DNA of 64,000 nucleotides, taken from the NCBI GenBank assembly GCA_020636355.1, contig JACJYB010000003.1, forward strand, positions 1 through 64,000, given 5' to 3'. Below are positions 9,023-17,533 of this stretch, one piece after another. The notes below the pieces were generated by a model, which made no database searches, had not been told where the DNA came from, and saw only the letters and a program-made list of their open reading frames with translations. This stretch comes from Lewinellaceae bacterium (GTDB lineage: Bacteria; Bacteroidota; Bacteroidia; Chitinophagales; Saprospiraceae). Within the stretch, counting starts at the first letter, position 1; each line of letters starts with the position of its first letter. A program made the position numbers and the translations under genes.

Positions 9023-10098
9023 TGAAGCTTCATCTTGTCAATGGATTTCTTGGCAGTGGCAAAACGACTACTATTGCCGCAGCCTGTGTTCAATTAAAGG
9101 AGGCTGGTTTCCGGGTGGCAGTAATCACTAACGATCAGGGACAGGATCTGGTGGATACGTATTACCTGCGAAGTCTGGGCATAACAACCAATGAAGTAAC
9201 GGGAGGTTGCTTCTGCTGTCATTTTAGCCAATTGGAATCAAGTCTTCTCCAATTCATCAGCAATTACGATCCTGAAGTGATCTTTGCCGAATCCGTAGGG
9301 TCGTGCACGGATCTGATTGCGACCGTGGCCAAACCACTGCTTCAGAAATATCCCCACCTGGAATTAACGATTTCGACGGTCACCGATGCTTCTCTTTTGT
9401 TTAAAATAATCCAGGGTCAGGCTGCTTTTTTGACCGAAGAGATCCGGTACATTTTTCAGAAACAAATCGAAGAAGCAGATATTCTGTTCCTCAATAAAGC
9501 CGATCAGCTCATCACTTCCGAACTAGCATTATTAACCATCCAGGCTGGTTCATTCTACCCGGATAAACAAGTGATGACTGGTAGCGCTCTCAATCCAGTA
9601 GACATCGGAATCTGGCTGAATTATTTACCTGGTTTATCCGGGGCGACTTCACGACAAGTGCTTGAGGTAGATTATGACCGGTATGCTGCCGGAGAAGCAT
9701 CGCTAGGATGGCTGAATGTCCGCTTTCCAATCCCGGATACGCAAGGGAGGTCATTGCTCATCGCTGAAAAGGTGATTATCACTTTCCACCAGAAAATCAT
9801 AGACCAAAAACTGATCATTGGACATCTCAAATGTTTGATCAAGACTGGCGGGGAAACTTATAAATTCAATTTTACCAGCAGCTCTGTCGAAAAACCTCCG
9901 GATACATCCATTCATTTGTTTGCTTCGGATTCAGAACTTACCATCAATGCCCGGGTGGCCTGTCCTCCACGGCAACTCAAGAATCTGTTACTGGAAACCC
10001 TGAAACTGATAGAACACGAATTTACAATTCTCCTTGAAGCCGGGCCAATCCATGCATTTGCTCCGGAATACCCCAATCCCCAATTCCGGATGGATTAA
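9022..10098 (+). CDS. COG0523/CobW-family GTP-binding metallochaperone-like protein
   Basis: 358 residues from ATG at 9022; the reading frame extends further upstream but the Walker A motif sits right after this start. Residues 8-16 are GFLGSGKTT (P-loop), the family metal motif GGCFCC is at 61-66 (Cys63, Cys65, Cys66), and FLNKADQL is the G4 guanine motif. COG0523 GTPases insert or deliver metals (Zn, Co, Ni). The C-terminal 140 residues are less typical of CobW_C and lack a His-rich loop. The gene stands alone between the T9SS cargo gene and the glycosidase, so the client is not indicated. Confidence 0.85.
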   Translation: MKLHLVNGFLGSGKTTTIAAACVQLKEAGFRVAVITNDQGQDLVDTYYLRSLGITTNEVTGGCFCCHFSQLESSLLQFISNYDPEVIFAESVGSCTDLIATVAKPLLQKYPHLELTISTVTDASLLFKIIQGQAAFLTEEIRYIFQKQIEEADILFLNKADQLITSELALLTIQAGSFYPDKQVMTGSALNPVDIGIWLNYLPGLSGATSRQVLEVDYDRYAAGEASLGWLNVRFPIPDTQGRSLLIAEKVIITFHQKIIDQKLIIGHLKCLIKTGGETYKFNFTSSSVEKPPDTSIHLFASDSELTINARVACPPRQLKNLLLETLKLIEHEFTILLEAGPIHAFAPEYPNPQFRMD

Positions 10099-10204
10099 TA
10101 ATCAAAAAGGATTACGTGGTGGTTTAAGCATTTTTCTTATCCGGCATCACTCAGCTGGAATAACCTGCAAAAGAATTATCTTAAGGGACCTAAGAGGAAT
10201 TGAA

Positions 10205-12826
10205 ATGAAAAAACAAAACCGGCGCAAATTTATACGGGACATCGGTATCGGAGGCTTGGTGACCACCACGGCTCCGGCTGTACTTCTGGCCAAGGATAGG
10301 GCTAATGAAACCGCCTCTCATCAAGACGCAACCAGCAATCCAGGTAAAGGCAGAAATTATCAGGGTCCCTATACAGGATCTCACCTGAACCGGATCGCAT
10401 TCCCGATCGGAGGCATCGGGGCCGGAATGTTTTGTTTGGAAGGGGGAGGTGCAATATCCCACATGTCCATAAAAAACCGTCCGGATGTATTCAATGAGCC
10501 AGGTATATTTGGTGCTATTTACCTCAAAGGTGTTTCAAGAGGCGCCAAGATCCTGGAAGGCCCGGTGCCGGAATGGAAGAAGTTTGGCCAACCAGGGGCT
10601 GGTAACGGATTAGGTGGCAGCATTACCGGCCTGCCGCACTTTCATCACGCCCGCTTTACGAACCGCTTTCCTTTTACGGACATTGAACTAAAAGACGAAG
10701 AATTGCCTCTGGAGGTAAAGATCACCGGTTGGAGTCCGTTTATACCTACCGATGAAGACCGCTCGAGCTTACCGGTGGGAGCGATGGAGTATTCGTTTGT
10801 CAATACAGGAGCACAACCACTGGATGCCATCTTTTCATTCAACGCCAGGCAATTCTTGCGCATTGAGGGAGGGAAAGATTCCATCAAATCCATTCCGGGT
10901 GGGTTTATTCTCCACCAGGAAGGCACCTCAGAAAAGCCGGAAGAGGAAGCTTCATTTGCAATACAGACGGATCACCCGGATGTTATCATTGATCATTGCT
11001 GGTTCCGGGGAGGATGGTGGGATCCCTTGACCATGGCCTGGAATGCCATAAAGAATGGCGAAGCTAATGCGGTTGCGCCTGTCGAATCTGGGGCCCCGGG
11101 CGCATCCCTGTACCTACCAATGCATCTTGAACCGGGTAAAGCAACCCGGATAACCATATATTTTGCCTGGTATGTGCCTCAGACCAACATCACGCACGGA
11201 AAAACTGAAAACGACCGGGCAGATTGCGATGCAGGATCCGGTTGTTGTTTTTCGGCCTATGAAAAAGGGCTGGTGACCGGGGAAATGCCAGCGGACACGG
11301 ATCACTATCAACCCTGGTACAGCAGCAAGTATGATTCGATTGAAGCCGTGAGTAATTATTGGCTGAAAGAATACCTGAATTTAAAAAGGGATACCTCGCT
11401 ATTTGCGGATGCCTTTTATTCCAGCAGCTTGCCCGCTGAAGCGATTGAAGCGGTAGCTTGCAATCTCTCCATCTTAAAATCACCCACTGTACTCCGCCAA
11501 TACGATGGACGTCTATGGTGCTACGAAGGATGTGGCGATACCTGGGGCTGTTGCCATGGATCATGCACCCACGTATGGAATTATGCCCAGGCCATTCCCC
11601 ATCTATTTCCGGCTCTGGAAAGGAGTTTACGCCATACTGAGTTTTGTGAAAATCAAAATGCTGAAGGGCATCAGACCTTTCGGGCTACACTACCCATCCG
11701 GCCGGTTGACCATGGTTTTCATGCGGCGGCCGACGGTCAATTGGGCGGCATCATGAAAGTATACCGGGATTGGCGTATCCTGGGAGAAGATTCCTGGATC
11801 ACCGCGATGTATCCGATGGTAAAACAAAGTATGGACTATTGCATCCGTACCTGGGATCCGGATGAAAAAGGCATCTTGCAGGAACCCCATCACAACACCT
11901 ATGATATTGAATTCTGGGGCCCGGACGGCATGCATGCCACCTTTTATCTGGGTGCTCTTGCTGCCATAACGGCCATGGGAAAACATCTCGGTGAAGATGT
12001 TAGCCGGTATGAACGATTATCTGAAGCAGCCAGAGCATTCACGGAAAGTGAGTTGTATGACGGCGAATATTACATTCAGCAAATCAAATACACTGGCTTA
12101 CATGCTGAAGATCCGGTCAAAGCCTCAGAGAAGTCGTATGGCTCGGGTTATTCGGATGAAGCATTGGCACTGCTTCAGAAAGAAGGTCCCAAATACCAGT
12201 ATGGTTCAGGATGCCTGTCAGATGGCGTTCTGGGAGCCTGGATTGCCCGCGTTTGCGGATTGCCGGATGTGCTTTCCGGAGAGCGGCTGCGCAGTCATCT
12301 GGTGGCCATCCACAAATACAACTTAAAAAATGATCTCAGCGATCATGCAAACCCCCAGCGTCCATCCTTTGCTTTAGGCGAAGAGGGTGGATTATTGCTC
12401 TGCTCCTGGCCTAAAGGTGGCCAACTTTCCTTGCCGTTTGTTTACAGCGATGAAGTATGGACCGGCATTGAGCATCAGGTTGCATCGCATCTCATGCTGA
12501 TGGGGGAGGTGGACAAAGGGCTGGAAATTCTGCAAGCGTCACGTGACCGGTATGATGGGCAGGTCCGGAATCCCTATAATGAATACGAATGCGGCAACTG
12601 GTATGCCCGGGCATTGTCCAGTTATGGTTATTTGCAGGGATTAACGGGCGTACGGTTCGATGCGGTGGAACGTACCTTGTATGTGGATAGTAAAGTGGGT
12701 GATTTCACTTCTTTCTTGAGCACAGCAACCGGGTTTGGCACGGTAAAACTTGAGGACGGAAAGGCTACGGTAAAAACATACTTTGGAACAATCCCGGTCG
12801 ATCATACGATAATTTTAGCCAGTTAA
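10205..12826 (+). CDS. GH116-family glycoside hydrolase (glucosylceramidase/beta-glucosidase-like), Tat-type leader
   Basis: 873 residues. I chose ATG at 10205 because it begins a Tat-like leader (NRRKFIRDIGIGGL), although the frame is open upstream to 10034. The N-terminal beta-domain has RIAFPIGGIGAGMFCLEGGG. The catalytic (alpha/alpha)6 domain has LWCYEGCGDTW, where Glu441 aligns with the nucleophile of the family, and HHNTYDIEFWGPDG, where Asp567 aligns with the acid/base. Known members cleave beta-glucosides, beta-xylosides or N-acetylglucosaminides, and GBA2 cleaves glucosylceramide. The gene is followed after 235 bases by a GH53 galactanase, so a plant or algal glycan is the likely target. 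Export by Tat would give a periplasmic enzyme. Confidence 0.85.
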   Translation: MKKQNRRKFIRDIGIGGLVTTTAPAVLLAKDRANETASHQDATSNPGKGRNYQGPYTGSHLNRIAFPIGGIGAGMFCLEGGGAISHMSIKNRPDVFNEPGIFGAIYLKGVSRGAKILEGPVPEWKKFGQPGAGNGLGGSITGLPHFHHARFTNRFPFTDIELKDEELPLEVKITGWSPFIPTDEDRSSLPVGAMEYSFVNTGAQPLDAIFSFNARQFLRIEGGKDSIKSIPGGFILHQEGTSEKPEEEASFAIQTDHPDVIIDHCWFRGGWWDPLTMAWNAIKNGEANAVAPVESGAPGASLYLPMHLEPGKATRITIYFAWYVPQTNITHGKTENDRADCDAGSGCCFSAYEKGLVTGEMPADTDHYQPWYSSKYDSIEAVSNYWLKEYLNLKRDTSLFADAFYSSSLPAEAIEAVACNLSILKSPTVLRQYDGRLWCYEGCGDTWGCCHGSCTHVWNYAQAIPHLFPALERSLRHTEFCENQNAEGHQTFRATLPIRPVDHGFHAAADGQLGGIMKVYRDWRILGEDSWITAMYPMVKQSMDYCIRTWDPDEKGILQEPHHNTYDIEFWGPDGMHATFYLGALAAITAMGKHLGEDVSRYERLSEAARAFTESELYDGEYYIQQIKYTGLHAEDPVKASEKSYGSGYSDEALALLQKEGPKYQYGSGCLSDGVLGAWIARVCGLPDVLSGERLRSHLVAIHKYNLKNDLSDHANPQRPSFALGEEGGLLLCSWPKGGQLSLPFVYSDEVWTGIEHQVASHLMLMGEVDKGLEILQASRDRYDGQVRNPYNEYECGNWYARALSSYGYLQGLTGVRFDAVERTLYVDSKVGDFTSFLSTATGFGTVKLEDGKATVKTYFGTIPVDHTIILAS

Positions 12827-12952
12827 TCCAACCAACTGAATTAATTCAAATAATACTTTTTGAATTCAAATTTCCCGATTGGTGTTATTCCGTGGGTATG
12901 CATGGCATGACCTGTTAGATCGACTTTAGCGAATCCCTAATAAATCAATTGT

Positions 12953-12960
12953 TAAATTTG
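12953..12960 (+). promoter_or_regulatory. Possible -7 promoter box for the GH53 gene
   Basis: TAAATTTG is an exact match to the Bacteroidota -7 element TAnnTTTG. It sits about 100 bases before the GH53 start, so the transcript would carry a leader that contains the hairpin at 13000-13037. No good -33 box is visible. Confidence 0.35.
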
Positions 12961-12999
12961 GATGTGAAGAATGGTTGAAACCTTCAAGCGAAAATAACT

Positions 13000-13037
13000 T
13001 GAATACTACCGCCCTACATTAAGAGGGTGGTAATTCA
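13000..13037 (+). promoter_or_regulatory. Stem-loop in the leader of the GH53 gene
   Basis: Left arm TGAAT + AC bulge + TACCGCCCT (13000-13015) pairs with AGGGTGGTA + ATTCA (13024-13037), with one G-U pair and an 8-base loop. It ends 24 bases before the GH53 ATG. No T-run follows, so it is more likely a leader structure or protein-binding site than a simple terminator of the upstream glycosidase gene. Confidence 0.4.
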
Positions 13038-13061
13038 TTATTCAAACTTAAATCCCAGCAG

Positions 13062-14105
13062 ATGCATAAAGCTTCATTCTTTTTTATTGGAATATTTTTG
13101 GTTTTTTCGCTGTATTCCACCGGAGTATCAGCTCAATCCTATGCCATTGGTGCCGACCTTTCCTTCCTGAAATCCATCGAAGACCAAGGTTACCAATTCA
13201 AAGAATACGGGCAGCCCAAAGCCGGTCTAGACCTATTCGCAGACCATGGCTACAACTGGATCCGGCTACGGCTTTTCCATTCACCGGACCGGTTACCCAA
13301 CAACCTGGCGTATACCATAGCGTTGGCGCAAGCTGCAAAAGAAAGGGGGATGAAATTCTTATTGGATTATCACTATTCGGATACGTGGGCTGATCCTGGC
13401 AAACAATATCTACCCAAAGCCTGGGAAGGACTGGCTTTCGAGCAATTGGTCGATTCGGTGTATGATTATACACGCCGGACCATGACTGCCTTACAGGCTG
13501 CCGGAGTTTACCCGGACATGGTTCAAATCGGTAATGAGGTTATCAATGGAATGATGTGGCCATTCGGGAAATTACCTGACAATTGGGATCAATTTGCTGC
13601 CCTGACACAAGCAGGAATCAACGGTGTTCATGCCAGTTGCGGTAATCAACCTTGTCCACAGATCATGATCCACATCGACCGGGGTGGGGATGTGGCGCGC
13701 ACCAAATGGTTTTTTGACAAATTATTTTCATACAATATTGATTTCGATTTGATTGGTCAGTCTTATTATCCCTGGTGGCATGGTAGCTTGCTTGATTTGC
13801 GTGATAATCTCTACTTTATGGCTACGACCTATCATAAACCCATCTGGATGGTAGAAGTTGCCTACTGTTCCCAACCGACCGAATATAAGGAGCATCCCGG
13901 TCCTTTCCCGGAAACGCCAGAAGGTCAACGCGATTTTTTAGCAGCGGTTCATGAGGAAGTTCTCCGGGCTCCGGATCATTTGGGGCAGGGTGTTTTTTGG
14001 TGGGAGCCCGCAGCCATGGGGCCAATTGGGGCACGGGATTTTTTTGACGAGAAAGGTAATGTGTTGCCGGTGATCCAGGTATTTGATAAGTGGACAAAAC
14101 ACTAA
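13062..14105 (+). CDS. GH53 arabinogalactan endo-beta-1,4-galactanase
   Basis: 347 residues with a signal peptide (ends VSAQ at 25). The GH53 TIM barrel is clear: IGADLSFLKSIEDQG, then GYNWIRLRLFHSP, then FLLDYHYSDTWADPGKQ. The acid/base is Glu159 in MVQIGNEVINGMMWPFG and the nucleophile is Glu265 in IWMVEVAYCS. It cuts beta-1,4-galactan side chains of pectin (arabinogalactan type I). The hydrophobic leader without a lipobox suggests periplasmic or secreted location. It lies between the GH116 gene and a zinc alcohol dehydrogenase on the same strand. Confidence 0.93.
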   Translation: MHKASFFFIGIFLVFSLYSTGVSAQSYAIGADLSFLKSIEDQGYQFKEYGQPKAGLDLFADHGYNWIRLRLFHSPDRLPNNLAYTIALAQAAKERGMKFLLDYHYSDTWADPGKQYLPKAWEGLAFEQLVDSVYDYTRRTMTALQAAGVYPDMVQIGNEVINGMMWPFGKLPDNWDQFAALTQAGINGVHASCGNQPCPQIMIHIDRGGDVARTKWFFDKLFSYNIDFDLIGQSYYPWWHGSLLDLRDNLYFMATTYHKPIWMVEVAYCSQPTEYKEHPGPFPETPEGQRDFLAAVHEEVLRAPDHLGQGVFWWEPAAMGPIGARDFFDEKGNVLPVIQVFDKWTKH

Positions 14106-14110
14106 AAAAA

Positions 14111-14140
14111 TGTTGAGTGTTGAGTGTTGAATGTTGAATG
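14111..14140 (+). repeat. Tandem 7-base repeat
   Basis: Four copies of TGTTGA(G/A), two ending in G then two in A, sit directly after the GH53 stop. Similar GTTGAAT micro-arrays are common in intergenic DNA of this phylum (recalled). No coding role is likely. Confidence 0.7.
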
Positions 14141-14189
14141 CAGCGGTGCGGGTAATTATTAACTTCAGGGCATCAAAAATAACTTGGTC

Positions 14190-15203
14190 ATGCAAGCCAT
14201 CATCTGTCAGGAACCCGGACGACTTGAAAAGATTGAAATTGCTGATTCTATTCCTGGGCCAGGACAAGTATTGTTACAAATCAAAGCCATCGGCATATGT
14301 GGGACTGATCTCCATGCCTACGCCGGCAATCAAGCCTATTTTACCTATCCGCGCATTTTAGGTCATGAATTGGGAGCCAGGGTCCTTGAGGTCGGAAATG
14401 GAGTTGACCACCTCAAAAGCGGTGATAAAGCAGTTATTCTCCCTTATTTCAGCTGTGGCAAATGCATAGCATGCCGCAATGGCCAGCCGAACTGTTGCCA
14501 AAAGCTGAATGTTTTTGGCGTTCATTCTGATGGCGGAATGAAGGAAAAGATCGTGGTAGACGCTGTATATGTCCGTCAAATTGTCGGGCTTGAGTTTGAA
14601 GAGATAGCGCTTATTGAACCCCTGGCTATAGGAGCCCATGCCTTATCCAGAGCGAGCCTACGGCCTGGCGAATGGATTGTGGTCGTCGGTTGTGGGCCCA
14701 TCGGGTTGGGTATCATGGCCCAGGCGCTACATGCCGGCTGTAAGGTGATTGGTGTCGACGTGGTGGAAAGCCGTTTAAATTTTGCAAAAGAGGCCTTTGG
14801 GGTTTTGACTGTTCCAGCCGATCGGGCCATTGCATATATTAAAGAACAAACAGGAGGTGATCTGGCGACCGCTGTATTCGACGCTACCGGCTATAAACCA
14901 GCTTTGGAGACGGGTATCGAGTATATGGCTCACGGAGGTCGTTATGTGTTGGTGGGATTATCCAAAGGTGATCTCTGCTTTAGTCACCCGGCCATTCATG
15001 CTAAAGAGACCACCATATTGTGCAGCAGGAATGCCACCTGGCTTGATTTTGATAAGGTAATCGCCTATTTAAAAACCGGTGGGTTCCCGGCCAGTAAATA
15101 CATTTCCCATCAGGTGCCCTTTGAGCATGTCGTCGATACTTTTGCTGATTGGCTTGACCCGGAAGCTGGCGTTATTAAAGCAATGGCTACATTAAACGGC
15201 TGA
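14190..15203 (+). CDS. Zinc-dependent alcohol (polyol/sugar) dehydrogenase
   Basis: 337 residues. ATG at 14190 is preferred over the in-frame TTG two codons earlier. This is a medium-chain dehydrogenase with catalytic zinc ligands Cys37, His59 and Glu60 (ILGHELGARV). The structural zinc set is Cys89, Cys92, Cys95 and Cys102/103. The Rossmann motif is VVVGCGPIGLGIMA. It is closest in look to the sorbitol/threonine/galactonate dehydrogenase branch. Next to glycosidases and a sulfatase it probably oxidises a sugar alcohol or aldonate derived from the glycan. Confidence 0.9.
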   Translation: MQAIICQEPGRLEKIEIADSIPGPGQVLLQIKAIGICGTDLHAYAGNQAYFTYPRILGHELGARVLEVGNGVDHLKSGDKAVILPYFSCGKCIACRNGQPNCCQKLNVFGVHSDGGMKEKIVVDAVYVRQIVGLEFEEIALIEPLAIGAHALSRASLRPGEWIVVVGCGPIGLGIMAQALHAGCKVIGVDVVESRLNFAKEAFGVLTVPADRAIAYIKEQTGGDLATAVFDATGYKPALETGIEYMAHGGRYVLVGLSKGDLCFSHPAIHAKETTILCSRNATWLDFDKVIAYLKTGGFPASKYISHQVPFEHVVDTFADWLDPEAGVIKAMATLNG

Positions 15204-15262
15204 GCCCGCGCATCTGCATTTAAGGCTTAAATATTTTGGATAACTTGGGGCAAATGTCAAAT

Positions 15263-16747
15263 ATGCGTATACCATTGCAGTGGACCTATTTCATCCTGAT
15301 CTTCCTGTTTTTCCAGTTTGGGAGGCCAATGAATCCTGTCAAGACAAAGCCTAATATACTATTCTTGTTTACGGATGATCAAACCTATGAGGCCGTTCAT
15401 GCGCTGGGAAATGAAGTCGTTGAAACACCAAACATGGACCGTCTCATTCAAAGTGGTACGCTGTTTACGCATGCCTACAATATGGGTGGGTGGAATGGAG
15501 CCATATGTACCGCATCAAGAGCCATGATCATATCCGGCAGGAGTATCTGGGATGCTAATGAATTTCGACAGCGATGGATAAGCGGCGATAGTGCGGCATT
15601 AGAAATGACCTGGGGCAGAATGATGCATCGAGCTGGTTACGATACCTACATGACCGGTAAATGGCATGTTGACGCACCGGCAGACCGGGTTTTTGATATT
15701 GCCAGGCATGTCAGACCTGGCATGCCTCCTGATCAATGGCCGCATAAAGAAAAAGATCAATTGCCACCGGGTTACAATAGGCCCTTAAGCCCCCGGGACT
15801 CGAGTTGGTTGCCTACGGACACGACCAGGGGCGGATATTGGTCCGGGGGAAAACATTGGAGTGAGGTGGTCAGAGACGATGTACTGGATTATTTGCAAAT
15901 GGCCAATCAAAGCGACCGGCCGTTTTTTATTTATGCGGCGTTTAACGCACCCCATGATCCCCGACAGTCTCCTCAGGCCTACCTGGATCGATATCAGGTA
16001 GACGAGATTCCATTACCTCCTAATTTTCTGCCAGAATATCCGGATAAAGAAAAAATAGGAGCCGGAAGCGACTTGCGGGACGAGGCGCTGGCACCATTTC
16101 CACGGACAGCCTATGCCATTCAGAAGCACCGCCAGGAATATTATGCCCTGATCACTCATTTGGATGATCAAATCGGCCAAATACTTGCGAAGCTGGACAA
16201 CCTGGGCATGAAAGAAAATACTTATGTGTTTCTTACTGCAGACCATGGATTGGCGATTGGAAGCCATGGATTATTGGGAAAGCAGAGCCTCTACGACCAC
16301 AGCATTCGCGTTCCGCTGGCAATGACTGGTCCTGATGTTCCCGAGGCTTACCAGGTTGATGCAGATGTATACTTACAGGATGTGATGGCTACTGCACTCC
16401 AGATTGCAGGAGTTGAAAAACCTGGCTTTGTAACATTTAAATCACTTTGGGAGGTGTTAGAAAAGAAGCCGGGTTCAAACCTGGAAAAAGGAGTCTATGG
16501 GGCGTATATGAATCTCCAGCGTATGATCCGTAAAGACGGTTACAAATTAATTGTATATCCGGAGGTGCCCCGTATCCTACTGTATGACCTGAAGGCGGAC
16601 CCTCACGAGATAAACAACCTGTCCGATTCGGACGTATACCGGGACCGTATTGGAAATTTATGGCATGATTTGAAACAAGTTCAGGCAGATATGCATGACT
16701 CGCTAGCGCTACCCGATTCTCCGGAGGGCTGGCTCATTCAAAAATAA
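15263..16747 (+). CDS. Sulfatase (S1 family), exported
   Basis: 494 residues from ATG at 15263, chosen because it begins a compact signal peptide (MRIPLQWTYFILIFLFFQFG); ATG at 15254 and a TTG at 15236 are alternatives. The metal site is FLFTDDQTYEAVHALG. The catalytic motif ICTASRAMIISGR has Cys82 as the formylglycine precursor, with alanine instead of the usual proline in CxPSR, a variant seen in the family. GKWHVD, TADHGLAIGSHGLLGKQS and the C-terminal LYDLKADPHEINN complete the fold and suggest the choline-sulfatase/iduronate-sulfatase-like branch. Its last 39 bases overlap the convergent esterase gene. Confidence 0.92.
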   Translation: MRIPLQWTYFILIFLFFQFGRPMNPVKTKPNILFLFTDDQTYEAVHALGNEVVETPNMDRLIQSGTLFTHAYNMGGWNGAICTASRAMIISGRSIWDANEFRQRWISGDSAALEMTWGRMMHRAGYDTYMTGKWHVDAPADRVFDIARHVRPGMPPDQWPHKEKDQLPPGYNRPLSPRDSSWLPTDTTRGGYWSGGKHWSEVVRDDVLDYLQMANQSDRPFFIYAAFNAPHDPRQSPQAYLDRYQVDEIPLPPNFLPEYPDKEKIGAGSDLRDEALAPFPRTAYAIQKHRQEYYALITHLDDQIGQILAKLDNLGMKENTYVFLTADHGLAIGSHGLLGKQSLYDHSIRVPLAMTGPDVPEAYQVDADVYLQDVMATALQIAGVEKPGFVTFKSLWEVLEKKPGSNLEKGVYGAYMNLQRMIRKDGYKLIVYPEVPRILLYDLKADPHEINNLSDSDVYRDRIGNLWHDLKQVQADMHDSLALPDSPEGWLIQK

Positions 16748-17533
16748 ATCTCCAAAGAATAACAAACTATCGACCAGATGGCGCTCCCAATAAGGCCATT
16801 CGTGTCCTCCTGCAAATTCCTGATACAGATGGCCGATACCTAAATCCAGCATCGATTGGTGCAAAGTTCGATTTGCTGATAGCAATGTATCATCCAGGCC
16901 ACAGTCAAAACGTACGGCCGGTAATTGTTCCTGGTGCTTCTTTAACCAATATAAAAGATCGTATTCTTCCTGCTTCCCGGGAAATACCGATGAAAGTGGT
17001 TCCTGTATGAAGGCCTTAAGGTCCTCAGGACTAACTACCGAAGAGTGTGCACTGACGCCCAGAAAATGGTACGGATATTTGGAGGCAATACGCAAAGCGC
17101 CATAGCCACCCATAGATAAACCACAGATAAAATGCTTTTTAGACAAGCTAACCTCCTTAAATACTTCAGGCACTATTTCTATTGTCTCAAGAATCCACTG
17201 TTCGTAATCCGCCGAATTATTGCTTACATAACCTGTTCCATCACCCTGCAGGCCATCACTGGGCATTACCAGAATCATGGGGGGGATCCTCTTTTCTTTG
17301 ATAAGGTGAGATAGCGTTCGGTGAGCTCCACCCTTAAATGCCCAGGCCCAGGAGCTTCCGTAGACGCCATGGAGTAATATTACTAGTGGTAAAACACGAC
17401 CTTCCGGATTATCCGGCATCTGAACCACAACATCCCCGCGTCCATTTAAAGCATTGCTTTTAACGGTAATAAAATACATGCCATCCGGACTAAATCGTGG
17501 ATCAGATACTTCTATGGTTTGAAATCTGCTCAT
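16709..17533 (-). CDS. Esterase-D-like alpha/beta hydrolase
   Basis: 274 residues. The putative-esterase (PF00756-type) fold shows LPLVILLHGVYGSSWAW for the oxyanion strand, nucleophile Ser140 in ICGLSMGGYGA, an acid candidate in FDCGLDDTLL and His in FAGGHEWPYW. No signal peptide is seen. It could remove acetyl or other ester groups from glycan fragments, or act like S-formylglutathione hydrolase next to the alcohol dehydrogenase. Its ATG overlaps the stop of that dehydrogenase gene (ATGA), showing translational coupling. Confidence 0.85.
   Translation of the reverse strand: MSRFQTIEVSDPRFSPDGMYFITVKSNALNGRGDVVVQMPDNPEGRVLPLVILLHGVYGSSWAWAFKGGAHRTLSHLIKEKRIPPMILVMPSDGLQGDGTGYVSNNSADYEQWILETIEIVPEVFKEVSLSKKHFICGLSMGGYGALRIASKYPYHFLGVSAHSSVVSPEDLKAFIQEPLSSVFPGKQEEYDLLYWLKKHQEQLPAVRFDCGLDDTLLSANRTLHQSMLDLGIGHLYQEFAGGHEWPYWERHLVDSLLFFGDLFLNEPALRRIG

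Noticed and set aside
14111..14140. CRISPR-like repeat
   Set aside because: Units are only 7 bases with no spacers, and no cas gene is present.
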